Shown here one piece after another: positions 1 through 9,311 of a DNA stretch of 64,000 nt. The stretch spans positions 62,001 to 126,000 of the forward strand of contig VXIS01000086.1 of NCBI GenBank assembly GCA_008704415.1, written 5' to 3'. The translations under genes were made by a program, and so were the position numbers. The DNA is from Sphaerosporella brunnea (taxonomy: Eukaryota > Ascomycota > Pezizomycetes > Pezizales > Pyronemataceae). How positions within the stretch are numbered: position 1 is the stretch's first letter; each line of letters opens with the position of its first letter. Under the pieces are notes generated by a model that worked only from the letters and a program-made list of their open reading frames with translations, had not been told where the DNA came from and searched no databases.

Positions 1-1
1 C

Positions 2-1731
2 ACGGGCCATGATACATCACCCAACAACGCGATAGAAGAGATCGAAGCTGAGGAGGCTACACCCAGCGAGCTCTTTTACGACCTGTTCTTTGTGGCCAAC
101 CTGACCACTGTCACTGCGGTTCATTATGTTACGGACTATCAAAGTATGCGACCCATTCGTTTATCCACTGGCCTCAGTACTGAAGTGAAATCCTTAGGCT
201 TGGTGTCTTACATCCTCTTCTTCATCATCTTGTGGTTCACATGGCTGCAAACGACACTGTATGATATCCGCTTCTCAGTGGACTCCGTCTACGAGCGTGT
301 CATCAAGTGCGTCCATTTCGCCGTCATGATCGGATTCGCCAGTACCTCGCTCGCCTGGAATCCTCTAGACCCCACCTACAAGGGAGCACTGGTGAACCTC
401 AGGTCCATGAGTCTCACTCTAATGGCATCGCGTTTCGCACTTAGCATTCAGTACGGAGTGGCCGCATTTTACGGATTCAAGCGCAGGAAGGGACACGTGC
501 CATTGTTAGTGCATTCGACCGTCATGTTTGTGGCAGCCTTGGGCTATCTCGGTCTTTACTTCAGCTTCAATTCCTCGCTCCAAAGTTACGTCATCTGGTA
601 TGCCATCATCATCGTCGAGCTGGTGGTTGTGTTTGCCTCATCGAATATCTGGAAGATAATCGGTTTCAAGTACACGCACTTGGTCGAACGATTGGGGCTT
701 CTCACTCTGATTATTTTGGGTGAGGGTATTATCGTCATGTTGAAGGCAGTCAACGCGGTCGAAAAGGGTAACTCGTACGGAGCCGGCTGGAGCGTCCAGA
801 CCTTCGGTGTTGTCGGCGCTGCCATCGGTGTCATCTACTTCTTGTACATGTTCTACTTCGACTATACCCCTCAGCACATACACTACGGCTCGATCCGCCA
901 GCAGGTGTGGACAGTCCTCCACTTCCCGTTCCACCTTTCTGTCGTCCTTGCAGTTGAGGGACTCCGTCAGCTTTCGACGTACTGGAGTTTCCGCGAGAGC
1001 GCCGACTTTCTGAACAACAAGTGGATGCAACGGGCGAGCAGCTCCCCGCAAGCCCATCAAGTGATGATTTCAGACATGTCTGCGTTCTTCAAGGCCCTCT
1101 ACGACGACGGCACAGCCATCACGATCGTCAAGAACTTCGCCACCATCAACGATTACATCGACACGTTGGCAGCATCCAACGGCACAATTGAGGACACCAC
1201 CGCGACTGCAAAGATAGACGAAGCCTTGGTTTGGCTGCACTACTACCTGAACCGCGGTCAGGCAGAATACTATGGCATCAAGCTTCCTAAATCGAAAACC
1301 CCGATAACCTACGAGACGCTCACCGGCGCAGCATTCAGTGACCCGGGCTATCCAGTCACCCCCCTTTACTTCCTTGTGTGGCGCTACTTCTTCATCGCTT
1401 TGGGAACCATCTTCTTCATGTTCGCCATCATGGGATTGTTTGTGCGCAGGAAGAAGGATGTGTGGGATTACACTGCTGTCGCCTTCCGCATCGCGCTGGG
1501 AATTGCTTTCTGCTTCATGGAGAGGATCCAGGCCAATGGCCCCCAGTTTGAAAAATTCCTTAGCACGCCCTTCCCGATTCCTATGGTTTGCTTGGTGCTG
1601 CTTTTCGGTAAGTGTTTTTTACCCCCGGCTCCTACCGAGCTACAGTGCTGACATTTTTTGCAGTTCTTGTCGTCGACAAGTTGTTTGGGCTTTTGGCTTT
1701 CCGGAGGACCCATTCGCAAATGAGGAGATAG
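2..1731 (+). CDS. LtrA-family membrane protein, 5' end outside window
   Basis: The reading frame is open from the first bases of the window, so the gene begins upstream. It runs to 1607, where a GTAAGT donor starts an intron (1608-1663, ending TTTGCAG). The second exon adds about 22 residues and stops at 1731. Near the start of the visible part is ELFYDLFFVANLT, the signature of the low temperature requirement A family (LtrA, PF06772). Many hydrophobic helices follow, about ten or more along the chain, with a long loop in the middle (roughly bases 1000-1340). LtrA proteins are polytopic membrane proteins first named in Listeria; in fungi their substrate and role are unknown. The GTG at base 92 is internal, not the start. 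The family call is secure; the function is open. Confidence 0.88.
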
Positions 1732-2159
1732 GAAACGGAGCGCTGATGTTGAACGACTGTTATGTTAATTTGCATGAGGAATGGGCGTAAGGGGAGGTGA
1801 AATGCTGTTTTGGTTTTTATCGAGGTATTCTTCACTATTGTGCACGAGGATCTGTCACATCCATGGGACTGGCGATCGCGGACCCATAGAAAAAACAAGC
1901 GAAATCACACACGATGACTTGGCTAGCGATGGGCAACCCCGTTAAAACCTCTTGATCTCAGGCCTTCCCATTGAATTCGGCAAACCGACAACCGGACGTA
2001 TTCTCTGCGCTACGTGCTGCAACACCTTGGGCGTTGGCGCTTTTCGACGTGCTAACAAGCCCAATCGCTTCGCTTTCATGTGCTGTCATGCTAGCGCAAA
2101 GGCCATGGTGGTCAACATTTTGCAGACAACGGTTGTCAGAAACGGATAACGGCATGATT
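1732..2159. other. Intergenic, no gene seen
   Basis: 3' flank of the LtrA-type gene. Only short open frames in several registers are present, none with recognisable motifs. Confidence 0.5.
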
Positions 2160-2247
2160 GGGGATCTGGTTTAGTGGTATAACGTCTCATTTGCATGCTC
2201 ACGCATACGATTTGAGAAGGTCTAGGGTTCGATTCCCTAGTTCTCCA
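2160..2247 (+). tRNA. tRNA-Ala (anticodon UGC), with intron
   Basis: Acceptor stem GGGGATC pairs with GTTCTCC, giving the G3-U70 pair that marks alanine tRNAs. There is a T6-T67 mismatch. The D arm contains AGTGGTAT and the T arm TTCGATT. The anticodon stem is TCTCA/TGAGA; the loop reads TT-TGC-A and is interrupted after position 37 by a 16-nt intron (2196-2211). The discriminator base is A. Two isoacceptors of the same body lie at 16537-16626 and 27820-27905. Confidence 0.9.
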
Positions 2248-2441
2248 TTCTTCCCTTTTTTGCGCTAACGGGCTTCCCGCAGCAAATTTTGGCTCTTGCC
2301 GTACATAGGGTGACAGCATGTTTTTTTTCTCCACGCGTTGACTTGCAGTCCCGGCCTTTCGCATTGCCCCGGAATAATTACATATCTTCGGCCCGAGGAG
2401 GTGACACCGCAGCAGCACCTAGCTACCTAGACGATAAGATC

Positions 2442-2560
2442 AGTGTTCCTAATGGCCGGCCCAAAAAGCCCGGCCGTGCGGGCGGGCTGCCAAAAGGCAA
2501 CAGCCCGGCTGTCTCAAATCACGACGGGCTGGCTGCCGGGCTGCCAAGCACCGTAGAGAA
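2442..2560. repeat. GC-rich hAT-terminus-like segment
   Basis: It begins CAGTGTTCCTAATGGCC and continues as degenerate GGGC/GCCC-rich sequence, like subterminal regions of fungal hAT elements. The same start recurs at 12715 (CAGTGTTCCTAATAGCC) and near 56672, and a bounded copy lies at 28302-28701. I found no clear matching right end or target duplication here, so this is probably one terminus of a decayed element. Confidence 0.45.
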
Positions 2561-2590
2561 TCCGGGAAAGAGGGCTAGCCGGCGATAAAG

Positions 2591-3635
2591 CTTTACATAG
2601 TATGCAACATGAAAACTGACTCGCCGGCGGACGGAGACTTTATAACTAAGAGGAAAGGAGACATACCTAAGTCTTGGCCACAGCAGGGGGAAAAAAAAAT
2701 AGCCAGGTTAGCAAAGATCTAGATTTCCAAACAGCTTATGTTAAGTTATGTGGCACCTCAAATCCAAATCTCGGGTACCGGGGGCAGCGGAACACTGCAG
2801 CGTCTCCTCGTATACGAAGTGCAAGTACACATTTCAAGTCGTCCCCGTGAGGAATGTTAAGCTCAAGCGTTACCGCCCCGCTTTCCTCTGTTTCCTACAG
2901 TTGGCCACAGGGCTAATGCGGAAATATCTGAATCGGCTGTGCGTTTTTTTTGTTGGTCTTGCCTAAAGAGGGTACTCGTGCCAAGGTAGTTACCATCTTG
3001 GCACGAATAGTCTCCATGGCACGAAAACGTAAAGGTAGACAATGTTGAGCTGATGGGTTGAGAGTACACTCAAAAGCACCGGCTACAAGTACTAGAGTAT
3101 AACATTGGTGAGCAGAGCAAACCATCATATTTTCGCTCTATCATGGTTCCGGAACTGTAACCCCGCATATCATGCTGAGAATGCCAGAAGAGAGAAGGGT
3201 GAAACCGGTCGCTCACGCATTAGGGCTTACAAAGCCAGGCGAGTGATATCAAAAGCATTTTAATGGTTTAGCACGCCAGAATATCACTTGTCCGTGAACT
3301 GTAAAATGAAAGACATGACCCGATCCAATTTAACGCCAATAACGCCAATCCAAAACCCTGGCCGGCGCGCGGCCCGTAGGCCCGTCGATTAAAGTCATTT
3401 CAGATGAAAAACAAACACCTTCAGATAGTAGGTGGCTTGCCCAAATATTGGACAGGCTGTAGTTTAATGTCGTTTCGGGCAAGTAGCACGGGTGTCCACC
3501 AGCATCTCTGACAAGATGGCTCTTGTTGAACCGAATGGCCTGGGGCGCAGGCTGTAGAGTAACATCTTCTTGGACGTCGGAACAAAGGAAGAACTCGGTA
3601 TTGACATAGTGTTGCAATTTTCCTTGTCCGGATTC
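2591..3635. other. Intergenic, nothing recognised
   Basis: About 1 kb with only short spurious frames; no motif, RNA or clear repeat seen. Confidence 0.4.
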
Positions 3636-3745
3636 GAGTCGATGTCTGAGTCGATGTCCGCTGGCGGGTCCACGTCTGGGTCGACGTCTGGATCGACGTC
3701 TGGGTCGACGTCTGGGCCGACATTCAGGTCGACGTCCGGGTCGAC
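3636..3745. repeat. 12-bp minisatellite (GGGTCGACGTCT-like)
   Basis: About eight imperfect 12-bp units of the type GTCGACGTCTGG. The unit length keeps both strands open: Gly-Ser-Thr-Ser repeats on the plus strand and Asp-Pro-Asp-Val repeats on the minus strand. The minus frame continues as an acidic stretch (DIDSDIDSNPDKEN) and lies just downstream of the small minus-strand ORF at 3759-3995, so part of it could be a further exon. This is unproven. Confidence 0.7.
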
Positions 3746-3758
3746 AAAGATTTCAAAA

Positions 3759-3995
3759 TCACCTGATGAGTCTTTGCAAGTCTAAGTTAGCCTTTGAGTG
3801 AATTAATGAAATCCACTGCTCGGGGTATTCACCTTTAGGTTTGGGTTGTTGAATTTTAATCCAGCCTTCAAACTCGTACCGTTCGGCGATTTCTTTTTCA
3901 TTTTGCACAAGGTGAGCTTTATGGAGGAGGTTTTTCTGCCGTCGGTCAGCAGCACGAGCTTTTCTCTTCTGTTGGGATAAGTTCTTGCGTACCAT
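3759..3995 (-). CDS. Small basic hypothetical protein
   Basis: A 78-residue frame starting at a Met whose first half is strongly basic (QQKRKARAADRRQKNLLHKAH) and whose second half contains WIKIQQPKPKGEYPEQW. The RRQKNLLHKAH stretch faintly recalls the alpha helix of MADS domains, but the rest does not align, so I do not assign a family. A longer frame starts at 4223, but its N-terminus looks like chance coding. A possible donor at the frame end (CAG|GTGATT) could join it to the acidic DPDV-repeat frame of the minisatellite. No RNA evidence is available; it could be a chance ORF. Confidence 0.35.
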   Translation of the reverse strand: MVRKNLSQQKRKARAADRRQKNLLHKAHLVQNEKEIAERYEFEGWIKIQQPKPKGEYPEQWISLIHSKANLDLQRLIR

Positions 3996-4414
3996 TGCGA
4001 GGAAATGAATAGTATCAGGAGTGGCGAAGGATAGTAATTCGAACGGAAAGTAGGACTCGGATGGCAATGATGATAGCGAGTGCGTGACGATACCTCCAGG
4101 GTAGGAGTCGGACTGCCTATTTATCACAAACCTGAGCCCAGGTATCTTTTCATGCTGACCTGTCACTCGCTGCCTCCATGGCCACCTGGTACCTGCGCAC
4201 CCTCGGCACGTCCCGCTTGCCAACTGCGGCTGATCTCATGTCTCGGACTGAACTACTAAAAGGAGTTTGATCGCTTCGGTTAACCAAGCCCCACAGTGAC
4301 TAGGCGTCCCCAACTTGAACCTTACAGCGCGCCATCCGGAATAGGTAATGACAGAGTAGAGGAACTATACCACGTATCTCTACATCCGAAATAGGTAATG
4401 AGAAATTCGAGAAA

Positions 4415-4541
4415 ATGTCTTACCATAACGAAAAGGGTAACAAAGCGTGGGTTCCGGCACGGCGGTGGTCGCGAGGTTCTCTGATCTGCACTACATTGTT
4501 GTCACCGTTCATCATCTACCCTTTTCGCTATGGTAAGACAT
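4415..4541. repeat. Small fold-back element (127 bp)
   Basis: The inverted ends ATGTCTTACCATAaCG... and its complement are about 24 bp long with one mismatch and enclose about 75 bp. Size and structure fit a MITE. No target-site duplication was established. Confidence 0.6.
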
Positions 4542-4667
4542 ATTCCCTTCGGTACTCGTACCTGAGGACTTATTATTAGAATAGACCTCCGGGTTTGCCC
4601 ATCCATTGGGTATCATACCGTATCATACCTCCATTCCGGTCCAGTCAGCAAGTGTATCGATTGACCA

Positions 4668-5165
4668 AGGGTCCGCATTCTGACTGGCACATCTACTTGG
4701 CCAATGAACCCGTTCCAGTCAGCAAGCGGCCTACTTGGTGACTGGTCCGTGCCTGTGGGCAAGCGGCTTACAGCCTTCATAGTTTGCCTGAGAGAATTGT
4801 GCAAGAAATTCTTGTCGAACGCGCGGAGCAAAACCCTCGTCGAGGGTGGCGGCGAAGTTCAATTGAGATCCAGATGCCATTGGAAAGAATTGGCCTGCGG
4901 CCACGGGTGCCAGCGAGCCTGAGTGAGGTGATATCCATGGTGGGTAATGATTTTTTCATGGAACTTTCCGACTGGCATGAACTACACACCAAAATTCCAT
5001 GTCATCGGCGATGGTTACTCATACACCTACTCACGAAATTCCAATGGTTTGTATTTGGTACACAGGTCGCTTACTCACAGGCACGGACCAGTCACCAAGT
5101 AGGCCGCTTGCTGACTGGAACGGGTTCATTGACCAAGCAGCTGTGCCAGTCAGAAAGCGGACCCT
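4668..5165. mobile_element. Fold-back element with 98-bp inverted repeats
   Basis: Arms at 4668-4765 and 5068-5165 begin AGGGTCCGCATTCTGACTGG and match at 92 of 98 positions by eye. The about 300-bp core codes for nothing recognisable. The subterminal motif CCAGTCAGCAAG recurs inside each arm and once just outside on the left, so the true boundary may lie slightly further out. No TA or other clear target duplication was seen at these borders. Confidence 0.65.
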
Positions 5166-5534
5166 CGGCGCAGCGATCGCATTGCTTCAAACCGGCTGGA
5201 TCCAGATTACCACCTTCCTTACGACATTGAACTCCTTTGGAATGTTGTCTCTGTTATTGCTACAGGTTCTTCATCGACCGTCGCCCCAGCTGCAGCTTGC
5301 GCCTCAGCGTGCCTTCTTCTCCTCCATAAGGTGATTCTGCACGGGGTTTGTGAGGTCTCGCCATTTTTAAAGCTTGAGGAAGGCAGCTTCAGGTTTTTCA
5401 GTGAGTGGTGTTGCCAGTGGATTTTTTATGCATTGAGGAGCGCGATGCGGGTGCTCATTGACTATCACTCGCTCGCTTGCAGCCGGGTAACAGGTGTTTC
5501 AAAACCCCCCCTGCTTGGTCACGGTTTTTGGCAA

Positions 5535-5575
5535 CACCCGCGTTGCTTAATACCGGGACGAGACGATAGTTCTAA
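5535..5575. repeat. Orphan terminal repeat related to the 36.7-kb element
   Basis: On the minus strand it reads TATCGTCT, then a short insertion, then TTAAGCAACGCGGG, followed by TGTTGCCAA. The same blocks in the same order form the arms of the element at 36687-37169. No partner arm was found nearby, so this looks like a decayed single end. Confidence 0.5.
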
Positions 5576-6500
5576 CCCGCACCCTACCTCACGAATCCCT
5601 AACCCAAATCCTAATCTTAGCTCTGACTCTTCCCTTATTTTTGTCGAATTTTGGTGAACTTTTGAAATTATTGCGGGGCTCCCAGTTGCCCCAAGCCTTT
5701 CTTCGAAAACGCCAAATGGTAGAGCAGATAATGAGGATTCGGGAAAATTGAAAATCAAGAGGAACGGTCAATTGGTACGAGTAGATAGGCTTTCATGTCA
5801 CATCACTCATTCGCTTAGTCACTCAAACCAAATTGAGACCACGGAAGATCGACGTCAGGTAAGGGCTGGATGAGGTTAAGGTACTCGGGTACAGCGTTAA
5901 GTCGGGTGCTCCCCGAACAAACAGCAACTGGCAACGCCACTACGATTGCTGCTAGAACTTTGTGAAGCTGGGGGTGGCATTGCAGGCCTCCCTAGAGCCT
6001 TTTTGAGTGTTTTGAAGAAAAAATACTGACTTCTTCGTGAACGACAAAGGTCTTGGCATTGTTTGGTTGTATGGAGGAAAGAAGTCGGGTGCTCTTTGCA
6101 TGTGTGTAACGGCACCCGAATTACCCTTGTACCCTAGTACATAGATCAGATCCGCTACGAGAGGGTTAGATCACCCAAAATTGAAACTGCCATGAAATCT
6201 CGTTACCATCCCCACCGCTGTGGCGTGCGGTTTCCCGTGAGGTTTCCTTAAAGCCATTTCCAGCCTTTCGGCCTGCCCTTGCCTCAGAAATTAAGATACG
6301 GATCAGCGTCCTTGTCTATTCTTCGATCCAGTCTACCTAGGTCTTTTGGTGTTCGGCATGGTGTTTTACTGGCAATTTCACCGGTGCGGTGATGGTGACG
6401 GTGTGCCGGCGATTCCGCGTGTCACGAAATCATAATTTCTACCTCATTACCAGCTTTTTCTACCAAAAGCTCTTGCGCCCGAACCTTCCATGAGATTCGA
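5576..6500. other. Intergenic, nothing recognised
   Basis: No supported gene. A GTCGGGTGCTC motif occurs twice (about 5901 and 6083). The last 60 bases belong to a repeat whose other copy, near 37.7 kb, lacks the following insertion. Confidence 0.4.
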
Positions 6501-6502
6501 TA

Positions 6503-7474
6503 CCGTAAAAACTCGCTTATAAGAGACTCCCCTCTTTTTGGACTAGCGTCATTTAAGGGCGCGCTAGTCCGTACGCACGCTGGCGCGGTTTTGCACGTCA
6601 ACATCATGTCTAAGGTGCCCAAAGAGGATCGCGATGCATAGCACAGGGTGGCTAGGATGCTGTCAGTAGATAGCGAGCACCTGAATATTGTCCTAAACAT
6701 TTCAACTCCATCTCTCTCACTACAATGACTTTGATACCCTCCGTTTTGCTCTCTGATTTGACGTTAAATGCTATTAGTGATTCGAATATCCATAAAATTC
6801 CCGCGCAGTTCTTATTCTCCTTCCCAGCATGCCAGACGAGGAGGCTGAGTCCATAATCCAGCCAGCACGAACACGGCGTAAAGCACCAAAGCAAAAACCT
6901 GGTCCTCGGACGAAGCCACTCTCCCAACTGAGAGCTTTATTACCCCTTGAGTTTCACCGTCTCGCCAGCGCCAGTCCTGCACAACAAGGTTCAAGCTTGG
7001 AGTGCTGAGATGATGGGAGCATGGAACCATTCGGACTCCCGGTGGGAGCTCACGTACAAGGGGAAAGGAAGAGGGCGGCCTCGAGGACGTGCAGGCAAGC
7101 AGGCGATAGGTAATCCTTGATTCTCTCTGATTCTGGGCTCCTTCTAACGCTAGAGCTCTTGCAATAAGCTCCGATCACGAACGGCGACTCGACCGGCTCA
7201 GCGCCAGAGAAAACACCTGTGGATGGCACCAGACGAAGTGGCCGGCTTGTAGGAGTAGAGCGGAAGTATGTAGTACAGGGTCTGTTTCTTATTTTGACTG
7301 ATAGCGAGTATGAGGACGAGGATGATGGGTTTGCATTTTGTTGGAAGGACGAAGATTGAAGTTAGAACACGCTCTGTTTTCGACCCCACACCAATTTTAT
7401 ATTGGACCATTACCAAAGCGGTTAGCGCGTCTCTGAAGAAACGCTAGTCCAAAAAGAGGGGTCTCTTTTTACGG
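6503..7474. mobile_element. TA-flanked DNA element, 972 bp, TACCGTAAAAA ends
   Basis: Both ends carry TA followed inward by CCGTAAAAA and a block reading GAGACtCCCCTCTTTTTGG, then GACTAGCGT and GCGCGCTAG. The arms are roughly 60 bp with small gaps. A short plus-strand frame inside (from 6829) encodes a proline/basic stretch (KAPKQKPGPRTKP) but breaks quickly, and no transposase motif was seen. Insertion is supported independently: the sequence on either side is continuous in a related repeat near 37684-37771, with TA at the junction. A non-autonomous Tc1/mariner-like element is the likeliest reading. Confidence 0.65.
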
Positions 7475-7476
7475 TA

Positions 7477-7548
7477 GGTTGACCTCTAGGTTCGTCGGTG
7501 AAATAGAATGTTGAATCTAGCGCAGTTTTGACCTCGTGCCATCTAAGT
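7477..7548. repeat. Right flank of interrupted repeat (copy at 37.7 kb)
   Basis: CTAGGTTCGTCGGTGAAAT and ATGTTGAATCTA match the stretch at about 37712-37760. With 6440-6500 it makes the interrupted host repeat of the 6503-7474 insertion. Confidence 0.55.
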
Positions 7549-7811
7549 AAATAGAATTCAAATCAATATACAGCATAGCAACATGTCAAATTCTCAACAC
7601 AGTAGGGGCAACAACAAAGGGTGGTTGAGGCCTGCTTTCACCACTACTCCTCCCTCCCCTGGGTCCCTCCACCGTCTTCACTCACAGTTTCTTCAGTTTT
7701 GGTCCGATTTCTTCGACCAAAGGCTTTTTAGAAAACCTGCAGTGTTTTGGTTCTAACCGTGGTGTCAAAAATAGACCGCCATAAAAATTCGACTTTTGGT
7801 GGGATAGAAAC

Positions 7812-8564
7812 TTACGGCATTATGAGGCAAGGACAAGGTGTGAAGGCCATCCCGCAACCCCTCAACTGTCCAGTCCTGAGAGTCTGATTCCCCCCACCTT
7901 CAAGCCCAAGCTGGAGCTCTCGTAAAGAAATAACTCGCTGTTGCTCCAGGGAGGAGCTATAGAGTTGTTCCACTATATCCATCGCTACCCACTCGCCAAT
8001 CTCATAGGAGGGGGTAGAAGTGTCATCGCGGTGTTGACACTCCCTATGTCGGCTCCCACACTCATTTTGTAAATCTGCCGGGGCGGGTAATTCAATGGGC
8101 CCCAGTAGGTCTTGATCAGCATGGACATCAAGAAGTGGTTCAGGTTCGTTAACGGAGTTGACCGGTAAGGATTGTTGTTGGCCCAGTCCACCCACTGGCA
8201 GTAACTCTGTAACTTGTTCTTTGTTAAGGTTTAAGGTTTCATCGACTCCAAGAAATGATTGCTCAACAACCTCGCCTTGTGGTATTTTTGTAAGCCCTTG
8301 CCCCGCATCTCTCTAAAATACTTGCGCTCTGAAACAAACTCCCGCTAGAATCTTGAGTGTCTCCACATGCAAACAGTTGCGATCGTCTGTGTGGATTCTG
8401 TTGAGCGCTGAAAACAGTCTTTCCACATCAGCGGCATGAGGAACAATCCGGAAGAGCTTAATCGCGATAGCCTTCAGTGGAAATTGCGTGGAATCAACCA
8501 TCAACGACTCCCAATAGGAAAGAGGCGATCCGAGCCTGAAAGCGGTGTCAAATGGCTGAGTCAC
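7812..8564 (-). pseudogene. Decayed hAT transposase, C-terminal dimerisation region
   Basis: The minus-strand frame 8564-8313 contains YWESLMVDSTQFPLKAIA, then HAADVERLFSALNRIHTDD and LKILAGVCFRA. This is the layout of the hAT C-terminal dimerisation domain (PF05699). Further downstream in the same frame, after stops, 8195-7812 looks like the acidic/leucine-rich tail (EWVAMDIVEQLYSSSLEQQ). The upstream catalytic part is missing or unrecognisable, and a 206-bp MITE sits immediately 5' (8642-8847). Non-functional remnant. Confidence 0.75.
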
Positions 8565-8641
8565 CCTCTATATTAGGCTTAGCGCCATGCCTTTACCGGT
8601 AGGGTCGATAAATATTATGATAGGATAGTTTGTCCGCAGTA

Positions 8642-8847
8642 CTACTATCGCGTGGCCCCCAATGTCGTTTTTTCCCCAATGTCGCGCTGAAAAGTACGCC
8701 GGCTACGCATGGCAACGGGCAACGTTTCTGAGTGGTGGTTGCTACGCGAGGTCCCCGCCAAAGCTGCCCGCGTATTTCTGAGCCAGCCGGCGTACTTTTC
8801 AGCGCGACATTGGGGAAAAAACGACATTGGGGGCCACGCGATAGTAG
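8642..8847. mobile_element. 206-bp MITE with perfect 63-bp inverted repeats
   Basis: Both arms start CTACTATCGCGTGGCCCCCA and are identical for 63 bp (8642-8704 and 8785-8847) by direct comparison. Each end is bordered by TA (8640-8641 and 8848-8849), consistent with Tc1/mariner-type target duplication. The 80-bp centre has no coding capacity. The minus-strand hAT-like sequence appears to continue on both sides, so this element most likely inserted into the older transposon. Confidence 0.85.
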
Positions 8848-8849
8848 TA

Positions 8850-9260
8850 CATACATCCACCTGATTGCGCTTTTTGCCGTGCACCAGCCTGGGTCACGCA
8901 TCCCAAATGCGGCAGCAACTGCAGGGCCAGAGTGATGACATTGTGCAAAATTTCGAGTTTGAGGCCGACTTGGGATAGGTCTGATTCCGACCTTGTTAAG
9001 CGTCCTTGCTGCTCAGTTTATCTTACTTCACCTGCGCGGGCTTACCTCATGCTGCTCCTACTGGACTCGCCTCTGCAATAAGGGTTTATACACCTCTAGA
9101 CTTCGGTACGCGCTTTTAATATTATTTTTTACGCTACACCTGTCAAGTTGTTAGAGCCGATCAGATCAAGGTGCCTCCGGCATTCCGAGATAGGTACTAG
9201 TGTTGACCGGTAGATAACGAACCGGCAGATTACGTAGCACGATGAGTCATGCCAGTATAG
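8850..9260. other. Upstream region of the arrestin-MFS gene
   Basis: No gene seen. The left part still looks like hAT debris; the right part leads to the TATA box at 9261. Confidence 0.4.
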
Positions 9261-9268
9261 TATATAAA
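9261..9268 (+). promoter_or_regulatory. TATA box of arrestin-MFS gene
   Basis: TATATAAA lies 44 nt upstream of the ATG at 9312, followed by a C-rich leader. Position and sequence fit a fungal core promoter. Confidence 0.55.
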
Positions 9269-9311
9269 CACTCCACCTCCGGACGCCGTTGTGCGGAGAG
9301 AACTCGACCTC

